In this document: in pieces, positions 30,660-37,991 of the stretch | How positions within the stretch are numbered: the first letter of the stretch is position 1 | Layout: every line of letters starts with the position of its first letter | Assembly: GCA_013297725.1 (NCBI GenBank) | Contig: JAAFIB010000020.1 | Coordinates: 1 to 37,991 of the forward strand | Direction of reading: 5' to 3' | Length of the DNA stretch: 37,991 nucleotides | From: Sphingomonadales bacterium | GTDB taxonomy: Bacteria; Pseudomonadota; Alphaproteobacteria; Sphingomonadales; Sphingomonadaceae | The notes under the pieces: generated by a model | What the model saw: only the letters and a program-made list of their open reading frames with translations | Databases searched by the model: none | Told to the model about the DNA's origin: nothing | Made by a program: the position numbers and the translations under genes

Positions 30660-32180
30660 TCAAACGTCCTCCAACAACCCTTCCTCAGCAATCTTCTTCT
30701 TCCACACCAAGGGTGCCGTAGTGTGCACATTCTCGCCGCTGCTATCCACCGCGACAGTCACCGGGAAATCCTGCACCTCAAACTCGTAGATCGCCTCCAT
30801 GCCTAGGTCCGCAAAGCCAACGACTTTACTGCCCTTGATCGCGCGGGCTACAAGATAGGCCGCGCCGCCAACCGCCATCAGATACGCGCTTTTGTGCTTG
30901 GCAATGGCTTGTGTCGCCGCTGGCCCGCGTTCCGCTTTGCCGACACAGCCTAGCAAGCCTTGTTCCAGCATCATGTCCATGAACTTGTCCATGCGGGTCG
31001 CGGTGGTGGGGCCAGCGGGACCGACGATTTCTTCGCCGACTGGATCAACCGGGCCGACATAATAGATCATCCGGCCCTTGAAGCTGACGGGCAGTTCCTC
31101 ACCCTTGGCCAGCATATCAGCAATGCGTTTGTGCGCAGCATCGCGGCCGGTCAGCATCTTGCCATTGAGCAACAAACGGTCGCCCGCTTTCCAGCCTGCA
31201 ACATCTGCCGCCGTCAACCTGTCCAGATCAACGCGGATCGCCGCACTATCGGGTTTCCATTCAACCTTTGGCCAATCGTCCAGATTGGGGGTTTCAAGGA
31301 ATACTGGTCCTGCACCCTTTAACGTGAAATGTGCATGGCGGGTCGCGGCGCAATTGGGGATCATCGCCACAGGTTTTGACGCAGCATGTGTAGGGAAATC
31401 CATGATCTTTACATCAAGGATCGTGGACAATCCGCCGAGCCCTTGCGCACCGATACCCAGCGCATTGACCTTATCAAAAATCTCTATACGCAGGCGTTCA
31501 ATATCGTTCTGCGCCCCGCGTGCCTTTAACGCGCCCATATCAATCGCGCCCATCAGGCTTTCCTTAGCCATCACCATCGCTTTTTCTGCCGTGCCACCAA
31601 TGCCGATGCCGAGCATCCCCGGCGGACACCAGCCCGCGCCCATTTGCGGCAGCATTTCCAGCACCCAATCGACGATGTTATCCGACGGGTTCATCATCTT
31701 GAACTTGGTCTTGTTCTCGCTGCCGCCGCCCTTGGCCGCGACATCAAACGTCACGGTGTCACCCGGAACCATCTCAAGATGCACGACCGACGGCGTGTTA
31801 TCCTTTGTATTCACGCGCGTGAAAGCAGGGTCCGCAAGGATCGAGGCGCGCAGTTTGTTTTCGGGATGCAGATAGGCACGGCGCACGCCTTCATCGATCA
31901 CCTCTTGCAGTGACCGGTGCGAATCCAGCACACAGCCCTGCCCCCATTTGACGATGACAGTAACGATGCCGGTGTCCTGGCAGATCGGCCGGTGGCCCTC
32001 TGCGCACATCCGGCTGTTGGTCAGGATTTGGGCGATCGCGTCCTTCGCCGCTGGCCCTTGCTCATTCTCATACGCCTCGCCCAGTGCGCGGATGTAATCC
32101 ATCGGGTGAAAATAGCTGATATATTGCAGCGCGTCGGCGACGCTTTCGATGATGTCAGCTTCAGAGATCGAGACGGTCAT
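30660..32180 (-). CDS. Class I (Fe-S) fumarate hydratase
   Basis: 506 residues. The three cluster cysteines are in RPICQDTGI, IPNCAATRH and GLLGCVGKAERG, the class I fumarase pattern; the C-terminal domain shows GPAGPTTATRMDKF and GGAAYL. It hydrates fumarate to malate in the TCA cycle, with an oxygen-sensitive 4Fe-4S cluster. Start ATG 32180 (MTVSISEA); the frame extends to a TTG at 32198, which seems less likely. It is 70 bases after the oxidoreductase gene, with a weak hairpin (32193-32218) between, and is probably a separate unit. Confidence 0.93.
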   Translation of the reverse strand: MTVSISEADIIESVADALQYISYFHPMDYIRALGEAYENEQGPAAKDAIAQILTNSRMCAEGHRPICQDTGIVTVIVKWGQGCVLDSHRSLQEVIDEGVRRAYLHPENKLRASILADPAFTRVNTKDNTPSVVHLEMVPGDTVTFDVAAKGGGSENKTKFKMMNPSDNIVDWVLEMLPQMGAGWCPPGMLGIGIGGTAEKAMVMAKESLMGAIDMGALKARGAQNDIERLRIEIFDKVNALGIGAQGLGGLSTILDVKIMDFPTHAASKPVAMIPNCAATRHAHFTLKGAGPVFLETPNLDDWPKVEWKPDSAAIRVDLDRLTAADVAGWKAGDRLLLNGKMLTGRDAAHKRIADMLAKGEELPVSFKGRMIYYVGPVDPVGEEIVGPAGPTTATRMDKFMDMMLEQGLLGCVGKAERGPAATQAIAKHKSAYLMAVGGAAYLVARAIKGSKVVGFADLGMEAIYEFEVQDFPVTVAVDSSGENVHTTAPLVWKKKIAEEGLLEDV

Positions 32181-32250
32181 GGAAACAGCTTTCGGCAAGA
32201 ACAGTTACGCCCTTGCCGCTAGCCAAGCGCCATCATGCTGGCAAGTGCGA

Positions 32251-34515
32251 TCAGGCTTTAGCCTGCGTCAACATCGGCAACGTGCGAATGCGTTTGCCGG
32301 TGGCGGCGAACAGCGCATTGGCAAGCGCAGCCGATGCAGGCGGCACGCCGGGTTCGCCGATGCCGCCCATCTTTGCGCCGCTCTCGATAAAGTGGACATC
32401 AATCATCGGCGGTGCATCGGCAAGTTTCAGGATTTGGTAATCCGCCAGATTGCTTTCGACGACCGCGCCTTTGTCGATATTGATCGCTTCGCCAATGGCC
32501 GACGATAGCCCCATGATCATACCGCCCGAAATCTGAGCCTCGGCATTCAACGGATTCACTGTAGTGCCGCAATCGACAACGGCCCATGCCTTTAGCAATT
32601 TCGGGCTGCCGTCATCTTTCGTAGTCGCCTCGACAACTTCGGCAACGATGGTGCCAAAGCTTTCAACGATTGCGATGCCGCGCCCGACACCCTTGGGCAA
32701 TTCGCTACCCCAGCCTGAACGTTTCGCAACTTCGTCCAGCACCTTTTGGTAACGCGATCCTTCGGGCAGATGCTTGCGGCGGAACTGGTATGCGTCCTGC
32801 CCCGATGCGAGCGCCAATTCATCCATAAAGCTTTCATTGTAAAAGCCGATCTGGGTTGAATTGACTGAACGCCATGGCCCGTCAATCTGGTTCGATTGAT
32901 AATTGAAATGCCGCCGCGATGTTGCCGGGATCGCATAGATAAAGCTAGTTTCCGCCTCTGCATCGCCGCTTTGCACATAATCTGTGCGCCACGCGGCGAT
33001 CTTGCCATTTTTATCCAGCGCAGCTTTCAAATGCGCAGAGGATTGCGGGCGGTATGTGCCGTGCTGCACTTCTTCTTCGCGGCTCCAGATCAGCTTTACC
33101 GGATAGGGAACCTGCTTGGCGAGGATCGCGACCTGATCGATAATCTCGGTCACATCCGGGAAGCGCCGGCCAAAACCGCCGCCCATAATCATCGGGTGAA
33201 ATACAACGTCATCGACATCAATATCCGCAGCCTTTGCCGCCCGCACCCGCGCCGAAAGCGGATCCTGCAGCCCGCCCCAGAATTCGAGCTTGCCGCCCTT
33301 AAACTGTGCCGTCAGAGCAAAGGGCTCCATCATCGCATGGTGAAGGAATGGCACACGGTAATCCGCCTCGATCAGCTTTGCGCCCGCCGCGCCAAAGGCT
33401 GCATCAACATCACCTTCGCCGCCTTCATTGTCGGGCTTACCTGCTTTACGCAAAGCATCTTGCGCTGCATAAATCGAGGCAGTGGAAACGCCAGAATGAC
33501 CGCCATCGGAGAATTTGGGCGCCAAAGCCTGCAAGCCTTTCAGCGCCTGCCAATATCCTTTGGCGACGACAATCACGGCATCATCAAGCCTTACGACTTT
33601 CTCGACACCGCTGACTGCCATTGCAGGTTTTTCATCCACCGACAGCAATTTACCGCCACGCACCGGTGCTGCGGATATGGTGGCAACGCGCATGTTCGGC
33701 AGTTTGAAATCAATGCCGTACACAGCACTGCCATCGACCTTTGCCGGAATATCGGCGCGGGCAATTGGCTTGCCGATCAGTTTATAGTCTTTGCGATCTT
33801 TCAGCTTTGGCGAGCTTTCCAACGATCGCCCAGCAGCACCCGCAGCCAGTTCGCCATAGCGCAACGATTTGCCCGATTTAGCATGACTGACTTTGCTGTC
33901 GGCTGTGGTCAGTTCATTCGCTGGTACGCCCAATCGCGCTGCAGCTTCTTCAATCAAGGCCAGCCGCACCGCAGCACCCACTGTCCGCATTCCAACCTGG
34001 CCAGTAAAGCGCAAAGCCGACGATCCGCCGGTAATCTGCAACGGCATAGAACGGGTAATCATGGAAATAATCGCGGTTGGCAAAGCATTGATCACACCGG
34101 GCGCGCCGGAAACTTCGGCAAGGAAGCCACGCCCCAAAGGCGTATTGGCAAAGGCTGAATCAGCAGGTGCTTGCTCAACCCTCACTTTGCTCCAATCGGC
34201 ATCCAGTTCATCCGCCAGCATCTGCGCAAGGCCGGTGTGCGAACCCTGTCCAAAATCGATATGCGGAGAGTAAACTGTGACGCGGTCATCCTCACCGATT
34301 TTCATCCAGCTGAGGAAGTTGTGGTCTTTACCGGTTTCGGTCAGCGCCTTTGCACGAGAGCGAGCAGAGCTGTCGCCCCAATACAGCCCAAACGCGCCGC
34401 CGCCTGCAAGCAGTGCGCTACCGATCAAAAAGGCCCGCCGCTTTACGCCCTTTTTCTTGGGCGGGGTGGCAGGGGTTTCCGCGTCAAGATTTGGGTTGGG
34501 ATTATCAGCCATCAT
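32251..34515 (-). CDS. Molybdopterin-binding oxidoreductase large subunit, IorB-like
   Basis: 754 residues of the xanthine dehydrogenase/aldehyde oxidase superfamily. A twin-arginine-like signal ([17 protein letters not shown], about 25-41) predicts export by Tat. Motifs include [26 protein letters not shown] and the C-terminal [10 protein letters not shown], with the catalytic Glu of molybdenum hydroxylases. It is the IorB-type single large subunit containing the Mo-cytosine-dinucleotide site. It overlaps the small-subunit gene by 4 bases (ATGA), forming an iorAB-type operon. The substrate (aldehyde or N-heterocycle) cannot be read from sequence. Start ATG 34515. Confidence 0.9.
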   Translation of the reverse strand: MMADNPNPNLDAETPATPPKKKGVKRRAFLIGSALLAGGGAFGLYWGDSSARSRAKALTETGKDHNFLSWMKIGEDDRVTVYSPHIDFGQGSHTGLAQMLADELDADWSKVRVEQAPADSAFANTPLGRGFLAEVSGAPGVINALPTAIISMITRSMPLQITGGSSALRFTGQVGMRTVGAAVRLALIEEAAARLGVPANELTTADSKVSHAKSGKSLRYGELAAGAAGRSLESSPKLKDRKDYKLIGKPIARADIPAKVDGSAVYGIDFKLPNMRVATISAAPVRGGKLLSVDEKPAMAVSGVEKVVRLDDAVIVVAKGYWQALKGLQALAPKFSDGGHSGVSTASIYAAQDALRKAGKPDNEGGEGDVDAAFGAAGAKLIEADYRVPFLHHAMMEPFALTAQFKGGKLEFWGGLQDPLSARVRAAKAADIDVDDVVFHPMIMGGGFGRRFPDVTEIIDQVAILAKQVPYPVKLIWSREEEVQHGTYRPQSSAHLKAALDKNGKIAAWRTDYVQSGDAEAETSFIYAIPATSRRHFNYQSNQIDGPWRSVNSTQIGFYNESFMDELALASGQDAYQFRRKHLPEGSRYQKVLDEVAKRSGWGSELPKGVGRGIAIVESFGTIVAEVVEATTKDDGSPKLLKAWAVVDCGTTVNPLNAEAQISGGMIMGLSSAIGEAINIDKGAVVESNLADYQILKLADAPPMIDVHFIESGAKMGGIGEPGVPPASAALANALFAATGKRIRTLPMLTQAKA

Positions 34516-34994
34516 GCGTCTCCCTTAACAGCGGCAGCCGCACGGCCCGTGGCCGATACTATAGCTTTGCGGATGCGCGGATATGTGCCGCAGCGGCAGA
34601 TGTTGGTCATCGCCTCGTCAATCTGTGCATCGCTTGGGCTGCCTGTCTTTTGGATCAACGCTACTGCCGCCATAATCTGACCCGATTGGCAATATCCGCA
34701 TTGCGGAACCTGCGCGTCAATCCACGCCTGTTGCACTTTATGCAGCGTGCCATCGGCGGATTTCAGCCCCTCAATCGTTGTGACCGATTTGCCAGCAACA
34801 TCGGCAACCGCGATGCTGCAAGAACGGGTAATCTCTCCATTCACATGCACACTGCACGCGCCGCACGCAGCAACGCCGCAGCCAAATTTGGTTCCAGTTA
34901 GCGCCAGTTCCTCGCGTAACACCCACAACAAGGGCGTGTCGGGCTCTGCCGTTACATTAACCGGCTTACCGTTGACGTTCAGGCTGACTGCCAT
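34512..34994 (-). CDS. 2Fe-2S small subunit, isoquinoline 1-oxidoreductase alpha type
   Basis: 160 residues: plant-type 2Fe-2S ligands C39, C44, C47 and C59 (CGVAACGAC...SC), and QCGYC with [10 protein letters not shown] for the second cluster. It passes electrons from the molybdopterin large subunit, encoded immediately downstream with a 4-base overlap. About half of its residues are shared with the orphan paralogue at 26024-26569. No FAD subunit is nearby, as usual for the isoquinoline type. Start ATG 34994. Confidence 0.92.
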   Translation of the reverse strand: MAVSLNVNGKPVNVTAEPDTPLLWVLREELALTGTKFGCGVAACGACSVHVNGEITRSCSIAVADVAGKSVTTIEGLKSADGTLHKVQQAWIDAQVPQCGYCQSGQIMAAVALIQKTGSPSDAQIDEAMTNICRCGTYPRIRKAIVSATGRAAAAVKGDA

Positions 34995-35053
34995 GGTATC
35001 GCTCCTTCGTCTCTCTCAATTCAGTTGCGTATAGCAACCAATTAACCCCCGCG

Positions 35054-35788
35054 CTACTGCGGATCGGGATTCAACAGGAAAACAACATAGCCTTTGAACT
35101 GCTTGTCAGACGCCAGCGCTTTCGGCGCAGACCACTCACCGCCCTGCACCAGCCCGAGTTTATACGGCACATCCAACCGGTCCAATTGTTCCAGATAGCC
35201 TGCATAGCCCGGGATCGTTTTGCGGCCTTGATAGGTTTGAATGATAATCTCATCGACGATGCCCGCAATCGCTTTTAGCCCGCCGGGATCAGCGCGGCTG
35301 CTCCAATCCATCAGGCCGGTGATGCCGAGTCTAGTATCGGCGGGCAGTTGCGCGCGCAGTGTTTTTAGGAATGCCGCATATCCATCTAGCCCGCGCGTTG
35401 CGGCGTCAAAATCTATCTGCACGCCGACAGTGCGGCTGCCTGCTTTTTTCCAACGATTAAGGTCCGATGTAATTTGCCGCGCGACATCCGGCCCCCATTT
35501 GATTGTCTCGACGCGGTAAACCAACCAGACATCGGCATGTTTCACCCGGGGTGTACCGCCGCGCAATCGGTCTATGCGGGGTTGCGGGCTGGCGCGAACT
35601 TCGCCTTCAAGAATATAGATCGTTTTGGCTTTATCCAGAACGGGTTGCGGCTTTACCCCCGCCCATAGCCAGAATGCATCATAGTCCGCAGCATCGACCG
35701 GTGGCGCTTCGCGGGTGCAGGCGGTGAGAAGCGCCAGCAGAGTCAGCGCCGCAGCAATTGGCGCATGCAAACTCCAGAAACCCCTCAC
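35054..35788 (-). CDS. DUF3142 lipoprotein
   Basis: 244 residues. The N-terminus has a lipoprotein signal with lipobox LTAC (LLALLTACTREA). The rest matches DUF3142: DVWLVYRVETIKWG, QIDFDAATRGLDGYAAFLKTLRAQLP, GITGLMDW, and VDEIIIQTYQG, resembling a TIM-barrel glycosidase-like fold, though no function is established. The GTG at 35788 overlaps the upstream stop by 4 bases (GTGA), indicating translational coupling; a TTG at 35791 is also possible. No ribosome site is seen. Confidence 0.82.
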   Translation of the reverse strand: MRGFWSLHAPIAAALTLLALLTACTREAPPVDAADYDAFWLWAGVKPQPVLDKAKTIYILEGEVRASPQPRIDRLRGGTPRVKHADVWLVYRVETIKWGPDVARQITSDLNRWKKAGSRTVGVQIDFDAATRGLDGYAAFLKTLRAQLPADTRLGITGLMDWSSRADPGGLKAIAGIVDEIIIQTYQGRKTIPGYAGYLEQLDRLDVPYKLGLVQGGEWSAPKALASDKQFKGYVVFLLNPDPQ

Positions 35789-37902
35789 CAATAATATTTC
35801 AGTTTCACCGCCCAGGGTGATGCCGGATAGGTTTTCTTCAACTGATTATACCAAGCCCGGCGCTGTTCCTTTGGCACTTCGGTTCCGCCGCAGCTGTTAT
35901 AACCCGACGGGCCATAGCAATAGACAGCACGATACAGCGCATAGGCTTTGCTGGATGCAGGCGCCGCCGGATCGGCAATCACACCCTTATAGATTTCCAG
36001 CCGCGAAAAGCGCTTGCCGGGGAACATCGATGCTGTGCCGCCAAGCTCATCCTTTTCCGGCTGCATATCCAGTGACTGCGGCAAGTCCGGCCAGCTAGCG
36101 CCGCTATCAAAGCCATTGGTGCGTGCAAATTCGGCCAGACACATCAACGACGGCGCATCCTTTGGCGCACCACCCAGCGCCGTTGCCAGCGTGGCGAGTG
36201 ACGGACAGGCAAAGCCTTCCTGAACTCCAGCCCATTTGAAGATGCCGATGTTGGTATAAATAGGAGTAGAATAATCGTCTTTTGGCATCGGCTTTGTGCC
36301 CGGAGGGATCAATGCCTGATCGCGCAGGAAATCCTTATACGCCCCGCGTGTCAGGTTTTTATACAACAGAGTATAAAGCGCCACTTGGCGTTCCTGCTTT
36401 GACGCTGTCGTTGCAACCGCCTGCGCCCGCAACAGCTTTGGCCCTGCTGTATAGCGCAACAGCATTTCGCGGATTTCAGGATCCTTAACCGCCGAATCCG
36501 CTGCAAACACCCGCTCTAAGCCGTTGTTGCGTTCATCATGCATCGCAAGCGCCAACTCCATCGACCCGCGTTGGAACGGCCTTTTGCTGCTTTCCAAAAC
36601 AGACAATAAAGACGCACGCGCTTTGGGATCATTTTTGGCATCAAGCGCCAAAGCAGTAAGCGCACGCAGACTATATGACAGATAGCCGTTACCGCCGGGA
36701 TCTGCTGGCAGCATATTCAGCGCCGCATCCGGATCTTTAGACACATAAAACGCATGTGCGGCGAGCAGATAGTTGTACAGCGTTTCCTGCCCAGCAAAGC
36801 GCGCACGCTGCGCTTCAATCTGAGCGCGCGTAATTGGCTTGCTATCAGGATCATCATAGCTGCGCATCGCACGCAGATTGGCCATGGCGAGGATGTAGGG
36901 ATCGCTAACTTTCGAAGGCTGAAGCCTATCGCCCAGCTTTACGTCCATTTCTTGCACAAGATCGGCTAGCGACACGTTACTGCCGTTCAGGTTCTTGCGT
37001 TTGAAAGCGGCAACATATTCGGCAAGCAACTTGTCATCCGCTTTGGCAAGCCAATATACTTTGCGTAAAAGCCCGCTGGCCGAGACCGCATAGCTACCCT
37101 GCGGATAAGCCTTTATATAGTTTTTGAAGGCAAGCTCTGCAGCATTAAGTTCGCTGCTGTTGTCGGGATTTTCGGCCGGAGAACCATAATCGTCGAACGC
37201 GCTTTCCATCGCAAGGTTCAGCTCGACACGGCCCAACATATATAAAGCCGCTTCTTTCGGCCAAGCCGTCTTCCCAGTGGAAAGCGACTGGAAAGCCTGA
37301 CGCGCGCCGGCAAAATCGCCGTCATAAAAGGATGCAGCGGCGACAAGATATCCGGCAAAGTCTTTGCCAGCCTGGGATGATATGCCTGTCAGCTCTGCTT
37401 CAACAACCGGCCGTGTTGGTTCGCCATCGCCGCATCCGGGCTGCAACGCTTTCCGCGCTATAACTAGGCGCGCAACCTCGTTAGCCGGCAGCTTTTGTTT
37501 TGCGGCAACCAAAGCTGCCTCAAATGCATTCTGCCCGCTTTCGTTGCTGATACACCGACCATCAGAAAACCCGCGATACTCGTCTTCAGGCGGTGCTTGA
37601 CCAAGAGCACTCGAAAACAATCCATAATTAAATGGCTGCGCATCGCCGCGCCGATCCATCGCGTCATAGCTTGTCGCGCGAGAGATACCGACATCGCCGT
37701 GGCGATCCGCCAACAGCATCAACAAATTGATCCGGGTATCGTTGCCGGGCGACAAAAACGCCATGCCGCTGCATCCATCCATCGACGTGTGTACGACCTT
37801 CCAATCGGGATAACAGGTCGAATCTGTGCTGGCGCTGGCGGGGCTGGAAAACGCGAATGCCGCGGTCAGTGCTGCGGCCGAAATCAACAGTCTATGCATC
37901 AT
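35785..37902 (-). CDS. Large secreted helical-repeat protein, coupled to DUF3142
   Basis: 705 residues with a Sec signal peptide (MMHRLLISAAALTAAFAFSS, cleavage near ASAS). The mature part is mostly alpha-helical with TPR-like stretches, e.g. FAGYLVAAASFYDGDFAGARQ and AELAFKNYIKAYPQGSYA, and the C-terminus ends in a cysteine-containing segment (VYCYGPSGYNSCGG). No named family is certain; it resembles outer-membrane/periplasmic TPR proteins next to DUF3142 genes. Start ATG 37902 has AAGGGG at 37914-37909; ATG 37899 is an alternative. The two genes are translationally coupled, so a joint envelope role is likely. Confidence 0.75.
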   Translation of the reverse strand: MMHRLLISAAALTAAFAFSSPASASTDSTCYPDWKVVHTSMDGCSGMAFLSPGNDTRINLLMLLADRHGDVGISRATSYDAMDRRGDAQPFNYGLFSSALGQAPPEDEYRGFSDGRCISNESGQNAFEAALVAAKQKLPANEVARLVIARKALQPGCGDGEPTRPVVEAELTGISSQAGKDFAGYLVAAASFYDGDFAGARQAFQSLSTGKTAWPKEAALYMLGRVELNLAMESAFDDYGSPAENPDNSSELNAAELAFKNYIKAYPQGSYAVSASGLLRKVYWLAKADDKLLAEYVAAFKRKNLNGSNVSLADLVQEMDVKLGDRLQPSKVSDPYILAMANLRAMRSYDDPDSKPITRAQIEAQRARFAGQETLYNYLLAAHAFYVSKDPDAALNMLPADPGGNGYLSYSLRALTALALDAKNDPKARASLLSVLESSKRPFQRGSMELALAMHDERNNGLERVFAADSAVKDPEIREMLLRYTAGPKLLRAQAVATTASKQERQVALYTLLYKNLTRGAYKDFLRDQALIPPGTKPMPKDDYSTPIYTNIGIFKWAGVQEGFACPSLATLATALGGAPKDAPSLMCLAEFARTNGFDSGASWPDLPQSLDMQPEKDELGGTASMFPGKRFSRLEIYKGVIADPAAPASSKAYALYRAVYCYGPSGYNSCGGTEVPKEQRRAWYNQLKKTYPASPWAVKLKYYW

Positions 37903-37991
37903 GCCAGTCCCCTTACAGATCACACCCAAAATAACTTGGGATCAGATACAGTTTTCTAGCATGAAAATAGTGTGTGGAAAGCGGCTTATGC

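Noticed and set aside
32896-34158. 420-residue open frame on the plus strand
   Set aside because: It is fully antisense to the IorB-type gene, whose motifs are clear; its composition (His, Arg, Cys rich) is that of a shadow frame.
1-37991. tRNA genes, CRISPR arrays, integrase or transposase genes
   Set aside because: No spaced direct-repeat array, tRNA-like cloverleaf or recombinase motif was recognised by eye; a tRNA scan could still be run to confirm.

Overview
The window looks like chromosomal DNA of a sphingomonad (Alphaproteobacteria, Sphingomonadales, something like Sphingorhabdus or Sphingopyxis). This is inferred from gene content: an alphaproteobacterial-type S21 protein, a GTTC-N7-GTTC (alphaproteobacterial SOS-type) site, exosortase-A-associated glycan genes, a TonB/ExbB/ExbD/ExbD operon with two ExbD subunits, an intracellular PHB depolymerase, isoquinoline 1-oxidoreductase-type molybdoenzymes and a prokaryotic FeS photolyase. 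Nearly all of the DNA is compact, ordinary chromosomal coding sequence. No rRNA, tRNA, CRISPR array or transposase gene was seen.

Layout. 1-415: the tail of an unidentified ORF, then a 263-bp element with 31-bp terminal inverted repeats. 416-4228: MAPEG protein, thioesterase and MBL hydrolase, an S24 repressor divergent from a two-gene unknown operon, and a two-TM protein. 4264-7120: a divergent exosortase-associated pair (glycosyltransferase, and small membrane protein plus O-ligase). 7225-10343: MscS channel, MaoC hydratase, thiolase. 10346-15573: a GT51-like protein with a dipeptide epimerase, YkvA protein, PHB depolymerase, and a divergent ABC exporter. 15635-16037: a GIY-YIG nuclease gene framed by perfect inverted repeats. 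16170-18901: exbD-exbD-exbB-tonB on the minus strand. 19172-25537: secreted unknown, cobalamin adenosyltransferase plus HIG1-like protein, GluQRS, HNH nuclease, SDR, DUF2256, gluconokinase, FeS photolyase. 25560-28835: DUF3429, an orphan 2Fe-2S subunit, rpsU, FKBP isomerase, GST. 28866-30418: a small accessory islet with VapBC and a regulator plus membrane-protein pair. 30660-34994: class I fumarase and a molybdopterin oxidoreductase with its own 2Fe-2S subunit. 35054-37902: a DUF3142 lipoprotein coupled to a large secreted helical-repeat protein.

How the genes may work together. Thiolase, MaoC hydratase and PHB depolymerase fit acyl-CoA and polyhydroxyalkanoate turnover. The Ton system energises outer-membrane receptors. 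The exosortase-associated pair belongs to export and glycosylation of surface polymer or PEP-CTERM proteins, although no exosortase lies in the window.

Most interesting signals. (1) The GIY-YIG nuclease gene sits between perfect 22-bp inverted repeats, and a nuclease-less inverted pair of the same repeat lies at 9032-9104, which resembles an autonomous/non-autonomous mobile repeat family. (2) The 2621-2797 control region holds a promoter predicted to give a leaderless repressor mRNA, two palindromic operators placed on it, and an SOS-type site facing an unknown operon. (3) A MITE-like element lies at 130-392.
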